Assembly: GCA_017935565.1 (NCBI GenBank)
Contig: JAGBHK010000024.1
Location: 35,908 to 99,907, forward strand
Source: Lachnospiraceae bacterium
Lineage (GTDB): Bacteria > Bacillota > Clostridia > Lachnospirales > Lachnospiraceae
Direction: 5' to 3'
Length of the DNA: 64,000 bases
The notes under the pieces are model-generated. The model was not told the origin of the DNA and did not search any database. It saw nothing but the letters and a program-made list of their open reading frames with translations. Position numbers and translations under genes: made by a program. Shown here one piece after another: positions 63,455 to 64,000 of this stretch. Within the stretch, counting starts at the first letter, position 1. Every line of letters begins with the position of its first letter.

Positions 63455-63473
63455 TTCGTAATCCTCCGTTTAT

Positions 63474-63833
63474 TTAATATTCTCGAAATTGTATAAATTT
63501 AAATCTTGAACTCTTTTTTACTGTTCCATCCGGCATTATTTGCTCTTCTACACATCTTTTAGAACATGCTGCCACCACTTTAATATTTTTATTTTTAAGT
63601 TTATCCACCAATGCATATGTCAACGTAAATTCTCCTTGACACATAACAACTTCAGGTTTTAATTCCAACACTTCACAAACTATCTTATTAGATATTTCTT
63701 CTATCTCGTTTTTTGAAGCAGTTGCTTTCACACTTGGAAATTGATAATCAACAATTTCACCAAACTCGTTAGCTGCAACTAATTGTTCTTTTGACCAGTT
63801 TACAGAATTATGATTTGAAATGTTTAAAAACAT
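63474..63833 (-). CDS. Small Rossmann-like CRISPR-associated protein, first gene of the operon
   Basis: Protein of 119 residues from the ATG at 63833 (MFLNISNHNSVNWSKEQL), which has GGAGG 7 bases upstream. An ATG at 63869 would add 12 residues that span the binding site. It has alternating strands and helices: EIVDYQFPSV, PEVVMCQGEFTLTYALVDKL, IKVVAACSKRCVEE, and ends FKFIQFREY. Small proteins of this layout occur beside type III loci, some of them ring nucleases that destroy cyclic oligoadenylate (Csx15/Csx16/Csx20 groups). That role is inferred from size and fold only. Confidence 0.65.
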   Translation of the reverse strand: MFLNISNHNSVNWSKEQLVAANEFGEIVDYQFPSVKATASKNEIEEISNKIVCEVLELKPEVVMCQGEFTLTYALVDKLKNKNIKVVAACSKRCVEEQIMPDGTVKKSSRFKFIQFREY

Positions 63834-63884
63834 ACATTTTCCTCCACTATATTTAATTTTTTTCAACACTAATACATACTGTTT

Positions 63885-63912
63885 ATTATAGCATATAACT
63901 AACTAAAAGTAA
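63885..63912 (-). promoter_or_regulatory. Promoter of the type III operon
   Basis: Minus-strand TATAAT (63885-63890) with TTACTT (63907-63912) 16 bases upstream. Two tandem decamers, TTTTAGTTAC and TTTTAGTTAG, overlap the -35 region and may bind a regulator. Confidence 0.55.
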
Positions 63913-64000
63913 CTAAAAATTCACTATCATTTTTTTCTCAATCATATCATAGTTCCTAGACATTATGTGTCTATGTAAAGTAATTCTTCTTTTCCCCTCC

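Noticed and set aside
48767-64000. Type VI-D CRISPR system
   Set aside because: The RHH-WYL regulator recalls VI-D, but no large protein with two HEPN motifs is present; the locus has Cas10, Csx10 and RAMP proteins.

Overview
AT-rich chromosome of a Gram-positive Clostridia member, most likely Lachnospiraceae (Butyrivibrio/Roseburia/Eubacterium-like). The evidence is strong purine-rich ribosome binding sites, a clostridial fatty-acid operon with FabK and a fused AccD-AccA, an LtaS-type lipoteichoic acid synthase, c-di-GMP-I riboswitches and near-continuous minus-strand operons. Assignment is by gene content only; no similarity search was run.

Layout. 1-2.7 kb: end of an unknown plus-strand gene and an LtaS-family protein with its own promoter. 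2.7-16.6 kb: a type I secretion module (HlyD-like adaptor, C39-like-domain ABC exporter) and a 2349-residue RTX protein, preceded by a small MGF-family gene. Upstream lies a second unit of five small genes: three SUKH (SMI1/KNR4) immunity-type proteins and two more MGF-family proteins. Each unit starts with a nearly identical promoter, c-di-GMP-I riboswitch and terminator, so the secreted protein and the candidate immunity genes appear to be gated by the same second messenger. 16.65-16.86 kb: a palindromic MITE-like element that supplies the stop codon of accDA. 16.9-26.9 kb: complete type II fatty acid synthesis operon (fabT-fabH-acpP-fabK-fabD-fabG-fabF-accB-fabZ-accC-accDA) with FabT-type operators over the promoter.

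26.9-29.5 kb: an ECF sigma operon with membrane, zinc-ribbon and lipoprotein genes and a matching ECF-type promoter. 29.5-34.9 kb: MoxR (frameshifted), a DUF58-transglutaminase fusion and a membrane zinc peptidase. 35-42.5 kb: pyrF, a NitT/TauT-type ABC transporter, a carbohydrate-binding-domain lipoprotein, a DUF4143 ATPase and a PTS-EIIC/EAL c-di-GMP phosphodiesterase fusion. 42.5-46.8 kb: HAD phosphatase, HEPN-like/CBS protein, PHP phosphoesterase, LRAT-like protein, a GTPase and a small zinc ribbon. 46.85-49.9 kb: two WYL regulators flanking a run of tiny peptide genes with very strong ribosome binding sites.

49.9-64 kb: a tmRNA/tRNA 3'-end remnant, then a type III-D-like CRISPR-Cas locus. 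It reads, in transcription order: small Rossmann-like protein, Cas10, Csx10, tandem-RAMP protein, Csx19-like protein, large RAMP, CARF-HEPN effector, small helical protein, Cas6, array 2, Cas2, reverse transcriptase-Cas1, array 1. Cas10 lacks an HD nuclease domain but has a cyclase-like palm (AGDE in place of GGDD). The CARF-HEPN protein fits as its cyclic-oligoadenylate effector. The RT domain carries FADN where YADD is usual. The two arrays have homologous leaders with three similarly spaced motifs, and each array has its own fixed repeat variant. An RHH-WYL regulator of the kind known beside CRISPR loci is transcribed toward array 1.
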